Below the pieces are notes generated by a model, which made no database searches, was not told the DNA's origin, and worked only from the letters and a program-made list of their open reading frames with translations. Positions 43,039 through 52,289 of a DNA stretch of 64,000 nucleotides are shown here, in pieces; the stretch's first letter is position 1; the number at the start of each line of letters is the position of its first letter. A program made the position numbers and the translations under genes. The stretch lies in contig CAYZVN010000007.1 in assembly GCA_964482025.1 (NCBI GenBank), positions 1-64,000 of the forward strand. Reading direction: 5' to 3'. Source of the stretch: UBA5868 sp964482025. Lineage in GTDB: Bacteria; Pseudomonadota; Gammaproteobacteria; Pseudomonadales; Cellvibrionaceae.

Positions 43039-43849
43039 GGACCGAGTGATTACCGCGCTGGCGATGGCGGCTGTCTTCATTGGCATTCTGTTTTTTTGCC
43101 CGCCATCTTTGTTCATTGCCTTTGTCGCTTTGGTCATGACAGTCGCGGCTTGGGAGTGGGCCAATCTCTGCAACCTGACGAGCCGTCCGCAGCGCGCCGC
43201 ATTCGCTGGTGTCGCCATAGTGATCGCGGCGTTGCTGATGGCGATCTTACACAGGACATCGTGGATTCGCCTGGAGCAGATTCTGGTGTTGAGCTGTGTC
43301 TGGTGGGCCGTGGCGCTGCTATGGGTGCAGGGGTATCCAAGCAGCGCAATCCTGTGGCGCAGCAGCTTGGTGCGCATGATTATGGGGTTGTTAGTACTGG
43401 TGCCGGCGTTTCTCTCCCTTGCTTATTTGCGCAGCTTCCCCGAGGGCCACTGGTACGTCATCGCGATTGTGCTTTTGGTCGCAGCGGCGGATATAGGTGC
43501 CTATTTTGCCGGCCGGCGCTTTGGTCGCCATAAGCTGGCGCCCAGTGTCAGCCCAGGTAAAACCTGGGAAGGTGTCGCTGGCGGATTGATGGCGGTAGCG
43601 GTTATGGGAATTCTGTTTGCGTTTGCTTTCGAGGCAAAATTGGCAGTTGTACTGGCCGTGGCATTGCCTGCGGCTCTGGTATCGGTGGTCGGAGATTTAC
43701 TCGAAAGCATGCTGAAACGCCACCGCGGCGTGAAAGACTCTGGCCATATCTTGCCGGGTCATGGGGGCGCTTTAGATCGTATCGATGGCCTGGTTGCCGC
43801 TGTGCCTGTTTTCACGTTGGCGGTAATGACTGCCCCAGGTTTTTGGTAA
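43031..43849 (+). CDS. cdsA: phosphatidate cytidylyltransferase
   Basis: Makes CDP-diacylglycerol from phosphatidate and CTP, the branch point of phospholipid synthesis. 272 aa, starting at a GTG (43031) that overlaps the uppS stop; the frame is open far upstream but that part is the uppS shadow. Multiple membrane spans, and the C-terminal signature SVSPGKTWEGVAGG with VGDLLESMLKRHRGVKDSGH and LPGHGGALDRIDGL are clear. Confidence 0.95.
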   Translation: MLKDRVITALAMAAVFIGILFFCPPSLFIAFVALVMTVAAWEWANLCNLTSRPQRAAFAGVAIVIAALLMAILHRTSWIRLEQILVLSCVWWAVALLWVQGYPSSAILWRSSLVRMIMGLLVLVPAFLSLAYLRSFPEGHWYVIAIVLLVAAADIGAYFAGRRFGRHKLAPSVSPGKTWEGVAGGLMAVAVMGILFAFAFEAKLAVVLAVALPAALVSVVGDLLESMLKRHRGVKDSGHILPGHGGALDRIDGLVAAVPVFTLAVMTAPGFW

Positions 43850-43854
43850 GCACT

Positions 43855-45042
43855 ATGCAGCGGCTTACGATTCTCGGTTCTACCGGTTCTATCGGTGTCT
43901 CTACGCTGGATGTGGTCAGCGACCACCCAGATCGCTATCAAGTCTTTGCCCTGGCGGCGCAAAGCAATGATGTTCGTTTATTCGAGCAGGTCGTGCGCTT
44001 CCGCCCCCGCTTCGCGGTTTTGTGCGATCCGGCGGCGGCTGAGCGATTGCGTCTACGGCTGCAACAGATAGAAAGCACCACCGAGGTGCTGTGGGGCGCC
44101 GAGTCCTTGTGCGCCGTGGCGTCGACAAGCGAGGTGGACACAGTGGTGGCAGCGGTCGTGGGCGCTGCCGGCCTGGCCCCCACTATGGCAGCCGTGACCA
44201 GTGGTAAGCGGGTCCTGTTGGCCAACAAAGAGTCTTTGGTCATGGCGGGACACCTGTTTATGGAGGCGGTGCGCGAAGGCAATGCCCAGCTGCTGCCGGT
44301 GGACAGCGAGCACAATGCGATCTTTCAGTGCCTCCCACAACCAATGGTGAGCTTGCAAGCCGCTGGCGTGCGTCGCCTGTTGCTGACCGGCTCGGGAGGC
44401 CCGTTTCGCGATCTGCCGCTCAGTGCATTTGCCGCAATCACACCGGAGCAGGCATGCGCGCATCCCAATTGGAGTATGGGGCGCAAAATTTCTGTCGATT
44501 CAGCGACCATGATGAACAAGGGCTTAGAGTTTATCGAGGCTTGCTGGCTGTTCGATGCAGCGCCTGAACAGATCGAGGTGGTGCTGCATCCCCAGAGCAT
44601 CATTCACTCGATGGTGGAGTTCCTCGATGGATCCGTGCTCGCCCAGATGGGTCAGCCGGATATGCGAACGCCCATCGCCAATTGCTTGGCTTGGCCGGAG
44701 CGCATTAAAAATAAAGTGACAAGCCTGAACTTTTTGGCACTTGGCAGTCTGAGTTTCGGCGCGCCGGAGCCGGAACGTTATCCATGCTTGGGGCTTGCTG
44801 TCGCAGCTATGCGCAGCGGTGGAACGGCACCTGCCGCCCTTAATGCCGCTAACGAAGTGGCGGTGGCGGAGTTTCTCGCTGAGCGCATTGGTTTCCTGCA
44901 AATTGCAGAAACTGTCGACCGAGTTATGCAGGCGTGGGAAGGATGGGAGCCGCGTGATCTGGGTTGCGTGATCCATGCGGATGAGCGCGCACGCGCTATG
45001 GCTGTTGAGGCGTTGACCAAACGCCGGCGGACGGCATTGTGA
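43855..45042 (+). CDS. dxr: 1-deoxy-D-xylulose-5-phosphate reductoisomerase
   Basis: Second step of the MEP isoprenoid pathway (also named IspC), NADPH- and metal-dependent. 395 aa from the ATG at 43855, 5 nt after the cdsA stop. LTILGSTGSIGVSTLDVV is the NADPH site, LLANKESLVMAG and LPVDSEHNAIFQCL hold substrate and metal residues, and TGSGGPFRDLPL is the flexible loop region. It supplies isoprenoid for the neighbouring uppS reaction. Confidence 0.97.
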   Translation: MQRLTILGSTGSIGVSTLDVVSDHPDRYQVFALAAQSNDVRLFEQVVRFRPRFAVLCDPAAAERLRLRLQQIESTTEVLWGAESLCAVASTSEVDTVVAAVVGAAGLAPTMAAVTSGKRVLLANKESLVMAGHLFMEAVREGNAQLLPVDSEHNAIFQCLPQPMVSLQAAGVRRLLLTGSGGPFRDLPLSAFAAITPEQACAHPNWSMGRKISVDSATMMNKGLEFIEACWLFDAAPEQIEVVLHPQSIIHSMVEFLDGSVLAQMGQPDMRTPIANCLAWPERIKNKVTSLNFLALGSLSFGAPEPERYPCLGLAVAAMRSGGTAPAALNAANEVAVAEFLAERIGFLQIAETVDRVMQAWEGWEPRDLGCVIHADERARAMAVEALTKRRRTAL

Positions 45043-45064
45043 AAGTGATTAGGTGACATACCCT

Positions 45065-46417
45065 ATGGATCTGCTGCAAACCATATTCGGCTTCTTGGTC
45101 GCATTATTTATCTTGGTAAGCGTCCATGAATTCGGCCATTTTTACGTGGCGCGGCTTTGTGGTGTTAAAGTCTTGCGCTTTTGTATCGGTTTGGGAACGC
45201 CGGTGTGGTCGTTCCGCGACCGCAAGGGCACAGAGTTTGGATTGGCGCCGATTCCCCTTGGGGGATACGTGAAAATGCTGGATGAGCGCGAGGTCGAAGT
45301 GCCAGCGGAGGAGCGTCATCTGAGCTATAACGGCAAATCTGTCTGGCAGCGGATTGCTATCCTCAGCGCGGGCCCACTGGCCAACTTTATTCTCGCTGCC
45401 TTAATCTTTTCCTTTTTATTGTTTTCGTCCGGCAGCATCGGCGTAGCACCGGTGGTCGGTGCGGTGGCAAAAGACTCTCTGGCAGAGCAGGCGGGGCTAG
45501 AAGTGGGCCAGGAGATAATCGCGATAGACGGCGTACTAACCCCGACCTCACAGGCGGTTATGGAGCGCTTATTTATGCGTTTGGGGGAAACAGGAATCTT
45601 GGAGCTGAGAGTCCGCCACCCGCAATCAGATTTGCATTATGACCTGGACATTCCGCTGCAGGACTGGTTGAGCAGCGCGCGCGATCCCGACCCAGCTGCC
45701 GGCTTGGGATTCGACTTTTACATCCGCCCCATTGTCTTTGGCGAACCACAGCCTGATATGCCTGCGGAAGCGGCGGGACTGACATCGGGTGACGTGCTGC
45801 AGGCGTTGAATGGAGAAAAGATCCAGAGGCGCGATGCGGTCATTCAATATATTCGAAAATCCGCCGGCATGCCCATCGAGATCACGGTACTGCGAGACGG
45901 GGTCGAGCATAAGCTGACGGTGACGCCGGAGTTAACAACACTGGAAGACGGCGCGAGTGTCGGCCAAATCGGCGTGGCCCTTGGCTATGGACCCTGGCCG
46001 GACAACCTAATCCGTCAGGAGAGCCACAGCGCCTTCGCGGCGGCGGGGCTCGGCTTGCAAAGGACGGCGGATACCTCGAAATTTGTCCTGGTATCCATGA
46101 AAAAACTGGTGGTCGGAGAAATTTCCACGAAAAACTTGAGCGGCCCTATTGGCATTGCTAAAGTGGCGGGCGATCACGCTAGGGCAGGTTTGGTGTACTT
46201 TGTTGAATTTCTTGCGATTCTCAGCGTTTACCTGGGAGTTCTGAACCTGCTGCCCATCCCCGTTTTGGACGGCGGACATATTCTCTATTCCATCGTTGAA
46301 GCCATCAAAGGAAGCCCGCTTTCGGAGCGAGTCCAGATGTTTGGTTATAGTCTCGGACTGGTAATTCTCGCCGGCGTGATGGTAATGGCTTTCTATAACG
46401 ATTTATTACGGCTGTAG
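45065..46417 (+). CDS. rseP: site-2 RIP metalloprotease RseP
   Basis: Inner-membrane zinc protease that makes the second cut of anti-sigma factor RseA, releasing sigma-E, and clears signal peptides. 450 aa from the ATG at 45065. H21-E22-F-G-H25 in the first membrane helix is the zinc site; two PDZ domains fill the periplasmic middle; NLLPIPVLDGGHIL near the C-terminus supplies the third ligand. It lies directly upstream of bamA, as expected. Confidence 0.96.
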   Translation: MDLLQTIFGFLVALFILVSVHEFGHFYVARLCGVKVLRFCIGLGTPVWSFRDRKGTEFGLAPIPLGGYVKMLDEREVEVPAEERHLSYNGKSVWQRIAILSAGPLANFILAALIFSFLLFSSGSIGVAPVVGAVAKDSLAEQAGLEVGQEIIAIDGVLTPTSQAVMERLFMRLGETGILELRVRHPQSDLHYDLDIPLQDWLSSARDPDPAAGLGFDFYIRPIVFGEPQPDMPAEAAGLTSGDVLQALNGEKIQRRDAVIQYIRKSAGMPIEITVLRDGVEHKLTVTPELTTLEDGASVGQIGVALGYGPWPDNLIRQESHSAFAAAGLGLQRTADTSKFVLVSMKKLVVGEISTKNLSGPIGIAKVAGDHARAGLVYFVEFLAILSVYLGVLNLLPIPVLDGGHILYSIVEAIKGSPLSERVQMFGYSLGLVILAGVMVMAFYNDLLRL

Positions 46418-46485
46418 GTTTGCCGTATTGGGGCGGCGGTCTGCGCTTTAACAATAAATTCTCAATCAAAAGAACTCATTAGTCT

Positions 46486-49146
46486 GTGAAATATCTTGCC
46501 AATTTTAAGAAAAAGTCGTGTTTGATCGCACTGGCCATCAGTTTGGCCAGTCAAGTTCAGGCAAACAGTTTTCGCATCGACGATATTAGGGTTGAAGGGC
46601 TGCAACGCGTGTCCGCGAGCCCGGTTTTTGCGGCGCTGCCTATCGCCTCAGGTGATTTTGCTGATCCCGAATCTATTCGTACCGCCGTTCGTGCGCTCTT
46701 CTCCACTGGCTTTTTTGATGATATTCAGGTGCTTCACGACGGCAATGTCGTGATCTTCAAAGTCAAAGAGCGACCGACGATCAGCGAGATTACGATCGAA
46801 GGTAATAAAGCGATCAAAACCGATGCGTTGATGGACGCCATGAGCAAAAACGATTTGGCGGAAGGACAAATTTTTCAGCGCGGCACACTGGATGGCATCT
46901 TAAACGAACTCGAGCGCCAATATGTTGCACAGGGTCGTTATTCGGCAGAGGTGACCGCCAATATCGTCGATTTGCCGCATAACCAGGTGAAGGTTGAAGT
47001 GCTGGTGGACGAAGGCCAAGTGGCCTCCATTAAGCATATCAACATAGTGGGCAACGAGGTTTTCAGCGACGATGAGCTGCAGAACCTTTTTGAGTTGACG
47101 ACCAGCGGCTGGCTATCTTGGCTTACCAATGACGATAGATATGCCCGCGAAAAGCTGAAAGGCGATATTGAAAAACTTGAGTCGTATTATCTGGATCGCG
47201 GCTATCTGGACTTCAAAGTCGTATCCTCACAGGTTTCGTTAAGCCCCGACCAAAAATCCGTTTATATCACCCTGAATATTCACGAAGGTGACATCTACAC
47301 CGTTAAGAACATCGATCTTGCGGGCGAGTTGATTGTCTCGGAAGAGCAGATTCGCCGCTTGATACTGCTGCGTGAAAGTGAGACCTTTTCCCAGGTGCTC
47401 ATGACCTCTACCTCTGAGTACATGACAAACTTGCTGGCAAATGCCGGTTATACCAATGCTGAAGTTAAAGGCATTCCAACTCCCGATGCAGAAGCCAAAA
47501 CGGTTGACGTAACTTTTTTTGTCAATCCATCGCAGCGCGTATATGTCCGCCGCATTGAATTTCGCGGTAATACCAAAACTCAAGATGAGGTTCTGCGCCG
47601 TGAAATGCGCCAAATGGAAGGGGCTTCTGCTTCCAATGCAAGAATTGAACAAGGTAAGGTTCGCCTTGAACGGCTCGGCTTTTTCAGGGAGGTGAATGTT
47701 AAAAACAACGAGGTTCCCGGCACTTCTGATTTAATTGATGTGGAATATACGGTTGAGGAGCAGCCCTCTGCGTCTATTAATGCCAGCGTGGGCTATGGCC
47801 AGGACATGGGTGTTTTAATTGGCGCGTCGCTGCAGCATAACAACTGGCAGGGAACGGGCAAACAGGTAGGAATTTCGGTCAATCACAGCCCTTATCAAAC
47901 GCTCTACAACTTCTCTTACGTCGATCCTTATTTCACGCCGGATGGCGTGAGTCGCGGTATTAGTCTTTTCTATAGTGCAAGAGATTACAGCCGAATTAAT
48001 GTGGCCTCCTACACCACGGACAGCTATGGCATGAATTTTAGTTTCGGTTATCCGATATCGGAAATTCAGCGTCTTAATTATGTTTTTGGTTATACCCATC
48101 TCAGTGTGAAAACTGGTGGTTATACGGTGCAAGAAATTCGCCGCACACCTTTTGAAATTAATGTGGATGACTATCCCTATCCTTATGTGCGCCTGGAGGA
48201 TACCATTGGTTTGCAGTTGCCAACGGATGTGTATGAGGATTTCAGTTTGCCAACGGGTGTTGTTACCCGGGAGATGTTGGCCAGTAGTCCGCCGGGCTTT
48301 GTCGATCTCTACGGCGACGAATTTGATACTTTTACCGTCGGCTTAAGCTGGCTGCGCAGTACGCTTAATCGCGGCATTCTCGCGACCCGTGGCAGCAAGC
48401 AGACGCTCTCTCTCGACGTGTCCATCCCCGGTAGTGATCTCGAGTATTTTCTCGCGCAGTACGATGGTCAGGTTTTCGTCCCGCTAAGTCAGAGCTTTAC
48501 CATGCGCTTCCGCACGTCGCTTGGCTATGGCGGCGGTTATGGAGATATGGATCGACTGCCGTTTTTCAAGAATTTTTATTCGGGTGGCTTCGGCTCAGTC
48601 AGAGGATTTCGTCGTAGCACGCTCGGACCGAAGGCTTCCGCATCAGGTGAGTATCGTAAGCAGGCGACGGATTACCTAGCCGTTGACAGCAATGGTGACG
48701 GCATTAACGATACTTATAATCCAATAGGTGCAGCTTACATATTGTGTGATGAAACGCTCTACGATCAATTGGGACGTGTGCAGTGTAATGAAGACGAGTT
48801 GCGGCGCGACTACGGCGCTGTTTATAGCCGCAACCGCTCTTTTGGCGGCAACGTGTTAGTTGAGTTCGGCGCAGATCTTATTTTTCCGCTGCCATTTATC
48901 GAAGATCAGCGATCCTTCCAGACCTCGCTCTTTCTCGATGTCGGCAATGTGTTTGATACCGACTGCTCTGAAACCCAAGTTAACTGCACCAGCTTTGATG
49001 TGGATGAGCTGCGGGCTTCGGTTGGTATAGGCCTTAACTGGCTGTCGCCAATGGGACCTTTGACATTCAGCCTTGCGAAGACGTTAAGGCAAAAAGAAGG
49101 CGACGAGCGCGACCCCTTTCAGTTTTCTCTGGCGGCACCGTTCTAG
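46486..49146 (+). CDS. bamA: outer membrane protein assembly factor BamA, with loop insertions
   Basis: Omp85 insertase that folds beta-barrels into the outer membrane. Starts at GTG (46486), with signal peptide ending SQVQA-NSF. Five POTRA domains precede a 16-strand barrel with the VRGF motif at 705-708 (GSVRGFRRSTLGPK) and a C-terminal FSLAAPF. At 886 aa it is about 75 longer than the E. coli protein. The surplus is mainly one loop near residues 545-605, rich in Tyr/Asp/Pro, and one loop after VRGF containing D734-SNGDGIND742, a calcium-loop-like pattern, with cysteines 754 and 767. Essential gene in the rseP-bamA-skp-lpxD block. Confidence 0.96.
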   Translation: MKYLANFKKKSCLIALAISLASQVQANSFRIDDIRVEGLQRVSASPVFAALPIASGDFADPESIRTAVRALFSTGFFDDIQVLHDGNVVIFKVKERPTISEITIEGNKAIKTDALMDAMSKNDLAEGQIFQRGTLDGILNELERQYVAQGRYSAEVTANIVDLPHNQVKVEVLVDEGQVASIKHINIVGNEVFSDDELQNLFELTTSGWLSWLTNDDRYAREKLKGDIEKLESYYLDRGYLDFKVVSSQVSLSPDQKSVYITLNIHEGDIYTVKNIDLAGELIVSEEQIRRLILLRESETFSQVLMTSTSEYMTNLLANAGYTNAEVKGIPTPDAEAKTVDVTFFVNPSQRVYVRRIEFRGNTKTQDEVLRREMRQMEGASASNARIEQGKVRLERLGFFREVNVKNNEVPGTSDLIDVEYTVEEQPSASINASVGYGQDMGVLIGASLQHNNWQGTGKQVGISVNHSPYQTLYNFSYVDPYFTPDGVSRGISLFYSARDYSRINVASYTTDSYGMNFSFGYPISEIQRLNYVFGYTHLSVKTGGYTVQEIRRTPFEINVDDYPYPYVRLEDTIGLQLPTDVYEDFSLPTGVVTREMLASSPPGFVDLYGDEFDTFTVGLSWLRSTLNRGILATRGSKQTLSLDVSIPGSDLEYFLAQYDGQVFVPLSQSFTMRFRTSLGYGGGYGDMDRLPFFKNFYSGGFGSVRGFRRSTLGPKASASGEYRKQATDYLAVDSNGDGINDTYNPIGAAYILCDETLYDQLGRVQCNEDELRRDYGAVYSRNRSFGGNVLVEFGADLIFPLPFIEDQRSFQTSLFLDVGNVFDTDCSETQVNCTSFDVDELRASVGIGLNWLSPMGPLTFSLAKTLRQKEGDERDPFQFSLAAPF

Positions 49147-49224
49147 GTGCTGTCAGCCTTCAGTCTCTGCCTCGTGTACCCATAAATTGAGGCAAGTACT
49201 CCATAAAAGCGAGGAGCATCGAAC

Positions 49225-49803
49225 ATGAACTTGATGAAAACACTATTAACAGGCGCGTTATTGATGATTGCGAGCACGACTTTCGCTGCTGGTGCAACCA
49301 AAGTGGCGGTGCTCGATGTGGAAGCGCTGGTCCTCTCTTCTGAGGTGGGCAAAAGCGGCATGGATCAGCTGAAAAAAAATGCGGAGTATTCCGCCCTGAG
49401 TACCAAGCTCGACAATCTCGAAGCAGAAATGAAAACTCTGGATGAGCAAGGCAAAACCCAAGGCCTTACGTGGGGTGAAGATAAAAAGAAAGAGCATGTG
49501 GAGAAGCTAACCAATCTTTCTGGGGAGCACCGCGAGATCATGGGTAAAATGGGGCGCGGACAGGAAATGGTGTATATGCAATTGCTCAATGCAATGCAGC
49601 CTGCGATTTCTCAAGCACTTACTGCCGTTATGGCCGCAGAAGGCATAGACTTAGTTCTCGATAGTAAGGCTGCGGTCCATCGTATTGGCAACGCTGATAT
49701 TACACCTATGGTGTTGGATCGCCTGAACAAGCTAAACGCGGACGCTATGGCCAATGCGCAAAAATCCAACCAGGGAAAGGACGCAAAGAACAAGAAAAAC
49801 TGA
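49225..49803 (+). CDS. skp: periplasmic chaperone Skp (OmpH family)
   Basis: Trimeric 'jellyfish' chaperone that carries unfolded outer-membrane proteins across the periplasm to BamA. 192 aa with a signal peptide ending STTFA-AGATK; mature VAVLDVEALVLSSEVGK is the OmpH start, followed by a long charged coiled-coil and the SKAAVHRIGNADITPMVLDR C-terminal strand. A Lys/Asn-rich tail (KDAKNKKN) is longer than in E. coli Skp. GAGGAG precedes the ATG. Confidence 0.92.
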   Translation: MNLMKTLLTGALLMIASTTFAAGATKVAVLDVEALVLSSEVGKSGMDQLKKNAEYSALSTKLDNLEAEMKTLDEQGKTQGLTWGEDKKKEHVEKLTNLSGEHREIMGKMGRGQEMVYMQLLNAMQPAISQALTAVMAAEGIDLVLDSKAAVHRIGNADITPMVLDRLNKLNADAMANAQKSNQGKDAKNKKN

Positions 49804-49846
49804 TGTGAATTCCCACTCTTAATTGGGTATCAGAGAGTTTTTCGAC

Positions 49847-49869
49847 AGGTCCCTCACCGGGCCTTTTTT
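49847..49869 (+). terminator. weak terminator between skp and lpxD
   Basis: AGGTCC-CTCACC-GGGCCT with one G-U pair, followed by a six-T run, 43 bases after skp. Likely a leaky terminator or attenuator before lpxD. Confidence 0.65.
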
Positions 49870-49908
49870 GCACAGATCACTGCGTAAACGCACAGAAAGT
49901 GGTGTTAA

Positions 49909-50958
49909 ATGAACACGGGTTTCAATTTAAAACAGCTCGCGGAATACCTCCAAGCGGATTGGAGCGGTGATCCTGATGTATTTGTCAGTGGAATTGCCAA
50001 TCTGGTGCGCGCCGAGCCTCACCACTTGTCCTTTCTGAGCAAAAAGCAATTTGCGGCTTATTTAAATAGCACACGAGCTGGCATCGTCATTGTGAAAGAG
50101 GGTATGGAGACCCCCGAGGGTTTGAATGTACTGCGTGTTCCCGATCCTTATTCGGCATACGCGACAGTATCGCGATTGTTCTGTCAGCGCCCGCCACAGT
50201 CCCAGGGTATTCATCCCTCAGCGTGGGTGGATCCGACTGCGATTATCGCGCCAACGGCTTCCATTGGGCCGGGCTGCAGCATCGCCGAAAATGTGGAAAT
50301 TGGCGAGAACACCGAAATTCTATCGGGTGCGGTGATTGGTGCTGGCAGTCGGCTGGGGGCGAATTGCATAATATACCCCAACGTAGTGATTTATCACGGC
50401 GTCGTATTGGGCGATCGAGTGACGATACACGCGAGCACGGTGATTGGGGCCGATGGCTTTGGTTTTGCCAGAAAGGATGCAAAGTGGATCAAAATTTATC
50501 AGCTCGGCGGTGTGCGCATTGGCAATGATGTTGAAATTGGCGCCAGCACCACTATTGATCGCGGAGCAATAGACGACACTCTCATCGCTGATGGCGTCAT
50601 CATTGACAACCAGGTACATGTTGCTCACAACTGCGTCATAGGGCAGGGTACGGCAATTGCGGGGTGTACTGGAATTGCAGGAAGCACTGAGATCGGAGCA
50701 AATTGTACTTTTGGTGGTTTTGCGGCAATAAGTGGGCACCTAAAAATTGCCGATAATGTTCACTTTAATGGCAGTACGGTGGTTACTCGATCAATTTCCG
50801 AGCCCGGTGTTTATTCCTCGGGAACGGTTGTTCAGGAGGTTCACACGTGGCGTAAAAATGCCGTTCGGTTCGGTCAGTTGGACCAATGGGTTGAAAGAAT
50901 CAAGAAACTGGAAAAAGCCGTCACGACCCAGCTCGACGGGTCTGTTGAAAAAAAATAA
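49909..50958 (+). CDS. lpxD: UDP-3-O-(3-hydroxyacyl)glucosamine N-acyltransferase
   Basis: Third lipid A enzyme; adds a second hydroxyacyl chain from acyl-ACP. 349 aa: an N-terminal uridine-binding domain (FLSKKQFAAYLNSTRAGIVI) and left-handed beta-helix of hexapeptide repeats, with the catalytic histidine in VHVAHNCVIGQG-like sequence. The C-terminal helical extension is normal. First of the lpxD-fabZ-lpxA-lpxB set. Confidence 0.97.
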   Translation: MNTGFNLKQLAEYLQADWSGDPDVFVSGIANLVRAEPHHLSFLSKKQFAAYLNSTRAGIVIVKEGMETPEGLNVLRVPDPYSAYATVSRLFCQRPPQSQGIHPSAWVDPTAIIAPTASIGPGCSIAENVEIGENTEILSGAVIGAGSRLGANCIIYPNVVIYHGVVLGDRVTIHASTVIGADGFGFARKDAKWIKIYQLGGVRIGNDVEIGASTTIDRGAIDDTLIADGVIIDNQVHVAHNCVIGQGTAIAGCTGIAGSTEIGANCTFGGFAAISGHLKIADNVHFNGSTVVTRSISEPGVYSSGTVVQEVHTWRKNAVRFGQLDQWVERIKKLEKAVTTQLDGSVEKK

Positions 50959-51039
50959 TTGGCAAGTTTCGATAGCTAACGCACTTATATCTCCATCAGC
51001 TGTGAGTGCGGCAATACATTTTTCTTTGGGGTTAGTCGT

Positions 51040-51480
51040 ATGATGGATGTCAATGAAATTCGGCGTTACTTGCCACATCGTTATCCGTTTCTTTTGCTTG
51101 ATCGGGTCGTCGATTTGAAGGAAGGCGAATCCATCGTCGCCTATAAAAATATTACGGTCAATGAAGGGGTGTTTAACGGACACTTTCCCAATTATCCTGT
51201 ATTTCCAGGTGTCATGATTCTAGAGTCTATGGCGCAGGCGTGTGGCGTTTTGGGCTTCAAGACAATGAATAAAACGCCAGATGACGGTTCAGTTTATCTC
51301 TATGCCGGCATTGATGATGCGCGCTTTAAAAAAACGGTAGTTCCAGGCGATCAGCTGTATATAGAAGCGAGCATCCTTTCAGAAAAAAGAGGTATCTGGA
51401 AGTTTGCTTGTGTGGCTAAAGTCGATGGTCAGCTGGCTGCTAGCGCAACAATTTTATGTGCGGATCGCAAAGTATCCTGA
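51040..51480 (+). CDS. fabZ: 3-hydroxyacyl-ACP dehydratase FabZ
   Basis: Dehydrates 3-hydroxyacyl-ACP in fatty acid elongation and competes with LpxA/LpxD for hydroxymyristoyl-ACP. 146 aa, hot-dog fold, with the catalytic histidine and glutamate in NGHFPNYPVFPGVMILESMA. Two adjacent ATG codons are possible starts. GTTAG-type spacing upstream is poor, and coupling to lpxD across 81 nt is uncertain. Confidence 0.97.
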   Translation: MMDVNEIRRYLPHRYPFLLLDRVVDLKEGESIVAYKNITVNEGVFNGHFPNYPVFPGVMILESMAQACGVLGFKTMNKTPDDGSVYLYAGIDDARFKKTVVPGDQLYIEASILSEKRGIWKFACVAKVDGQLAASATILCADRKVS

Positions 51481-51496
51481 GGGGTTACGCACTTCT

Positions 51497-52279
51497 ATGA
51501 CTACAGGTGCCATCGATTCACGTGCAGTTGTCCATCCCACCGCAAAGCTTGCCCCAGGTGTTTCCGTTGGGCCGTTTTCGGTTATAGGGGCAGATGTTGA
51601 AATCGGCGAAGGCACGTCCGTCGAATCCCATGTTGTTATCAAGGGCCCGACACGTATAGGCCGGCACAATAAAATCTACCAGTTCAGTACTTTGGGAGAG
51701 GCGACTCCGGACCTGAAATATAAGGGAGAGCCGACAACGCTGACGATTGGTGATCACAACATTATTCGTGAAGGCGTCACCATCCACCGAGGCACCGTAC
51801 AAGATCGCGGTGATACCTTGATCGGTGACCACAACCTACTTATGGCGTATGTCCACGTGGGGCACGACAGTGTGATCGGCAATCACTGCATTCTGGTGAA
51901 TAATTCCGCATTGGCCGGGCATGTCGTTATCGGAGACTGGGCAATTTTGAGCGGCTACACACTGGTTCATCAGTTTTGCCGCATCGGCGCTCACAGTTTT
52001 ACCGGTATGGGAACCGCAGTCGGGAAAGATATCCCTGCTTTTATGATGGTCGTTGGCTCCCCGGCTACCCCGCGCAATGTCAACGTCGAGGGGTTGAAGC
52101 GACGCGGCTTCACTAAGGACGATATTTCTGCTTTAACTCAAGCCTACAAAACGCTCTACCGCCGGGGGCTGACCGTCGACGAAGCTTTGGCGGAATTGCG
52201 TCAACGGGCAAACGACAATCCCCACATACAAACGCTGATCGACTCGATTACTGCATCGTCTCGCGGAATCGTGCGTTGA
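51497..52279 (+). CDS. lpxA: acyl-ACP--UDP-N-acetylglucosamine O-acyltransferase
   Basis: First lipid A enzyme; transfers a hydroxyacyl chain to UDP-GlcNAc. The ATG at 51497 gives 260 aa, the family length; the frame is open further upstream but that is the fabZ shadow. Hexapeptide repeats form the beta-helix, and the catalytic histidine lies in LLMAYVHVGHDSVIGNH. The GDWAILSGYTLVHQFCRIG stretch is typical. Confidence 0.97.
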   Translation: MTTGAIDSRAVVHPTAKLAPGVSVGPFSVIGADVEIGEGTSVESHVVIKGPTRIGRHNKIYQFSTLGEATPDLKYKGEPTTLTIGDHNIIREGVTIHRGTVQDRGDTLIGDHNLLMAYVHVGHDSVIGNHCILVNNSALAGHVVIGDWAILSGYTLVHQFCRIGAHSFTGMGTAVGKDIPAFMMVVGSPATPRNVNVEGLKRRGFTKDDISALTQAYKTLYRRGLTVDEALAELRQRANDNPHIQTLIDSITASSRGIVR

Positions 52280-52289
52280 TACCCTGGTT

